NCBI GenBank assembly: GCA_947167415.1
Contig: CAMVHY010000100.1
Coordinates: forward strand, 1-5,907
From: an uncultured Clostridia bacterium
GTDB taxonomy: Bacteria; Bacillota; Clostridia; Lachnospirales; CAMVHY01
Direction: 5' to 3'
Length of the DNA: 5,907 nucleotides
Part shown: positions 5,801-5,907 of the stretch, piece after piece
Position numbering within the stretch: the stretch's first letter is position 1
How the letters are laid out: each line of letters starts with the position of its first letter
Translations under genes and position numbers: made by a program
Notes under the pieces: generated by a model
Databases searched by the model: none
Seen by the model: the letters and a program-made list of their open reading frames with translations, nothing else
Told to the model about the DNA's origin: nothing

Positions 5801-5907
5801 GGCAGCGTTCACATAAAAAGCAAATCAAAAATAAAAGCAAGGGAGATGGTAGAAATAAAAATAGAGTCAAGTTTATCATAACGAGTAAAAACTTTTCTAA
5901 AACGTTT
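5801..5907 (-). mobile_element. IS5-family insertion sequence, inverted second copy (right end)
   Basis: The reverse complement matches 253-359 at 103 of 107 positions and then diverges after TA. This copy points the opposite way, so both elements have their right ends facing the segment 360-5800. The remainder lies outside the window. Confidence 0.9.
5809..5907 (-). CDS. IS5-family transposase, C-terminal end (partial)
   Basis: The last 32 codons and the stop of a transposase identical in protein sequence to the end of copy 1: KRFRKVFTRYDKLD and onward to FDLLFM. The catalytic Glu and the A-run where copy 1 is frame-split are beyond the window edge, so it cannot be told whether this copy is intact. 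The four base differences from copy 1 are all third-position and silent. Confidence 0.85.
   Translation of the reverse strand, partial: KRFRKVFTRYDKLDSIFISTISLAFIFDLLFM

Overview
The window is AT-rich (I estimate about 25-28% GC). It has Shine-Dalgarno sites of the AGGAG/AGGTGA type, TTGACA-like promoters with 17-bp spacing, and many A/T-flanked hairpin terminators. It also carries a ferritin-like protein of a kind I associate with Bacillota (clostridia and relatives), a fragment of enolase, and two copies of an IS5-family insertion sequence. I infer a low-GC bacterium, most likely Bacillota-like and perhaps host-associated, with active rearrangement and gene decay. The taxonomic call is tentative.

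Layout, left to right. (1) 1-359: the right-hand end of an IS5-family element, whose transposase is split by a 9-A run. (2) 360-674: a decayed copy of a promoter, a terminator and the 3' half of a ferritin-like gene. (3) About 669-860: the last 63 codons or so of enolase on the other strand, with its terminator. (4) 929-1762 (minus): a membrane protein made of two homologous two-helix repeats. (5) 1883-2389 (minus): an intact ferritin-like gene that seems to have lost half of its di-iron ligands. (6) 2390-2736: an intergenic stretch with a strong promoter facing right. (7) 2737-4734 and 4988-5605 (plus): a large and a small gene sharing an unrecognised N-terminal module. Each has its own near-identical promoter with a conserved dyad at the predicted transcription start. 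(8) 5801-5907: the end of a second copy of the same IS, in inverted orientation.

Regions 2-5 can be explained by one event. Segment 360-674 matches 1788-2102 at a constant offset of 1,428 bp with no gaps. This is what is expected if a 1,428-bp unit (enolase tail, membrane gene, ferritin-like 3' half) was tandemly duplicated and the junction is what we see near 663-677. An IS then inserted at a TA in the 5' leader of the first membrane-gene copy. Its orphaned promoter now points antisense into the transposase.

The two plus-strand genes are the best candidate for something undescribed. They are predicted soluble, acidic/lysine-rich and modular, they match no family I know, and they appear to be co-regulated by duplicated control regions. 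No function can be assigned from sequence alone.
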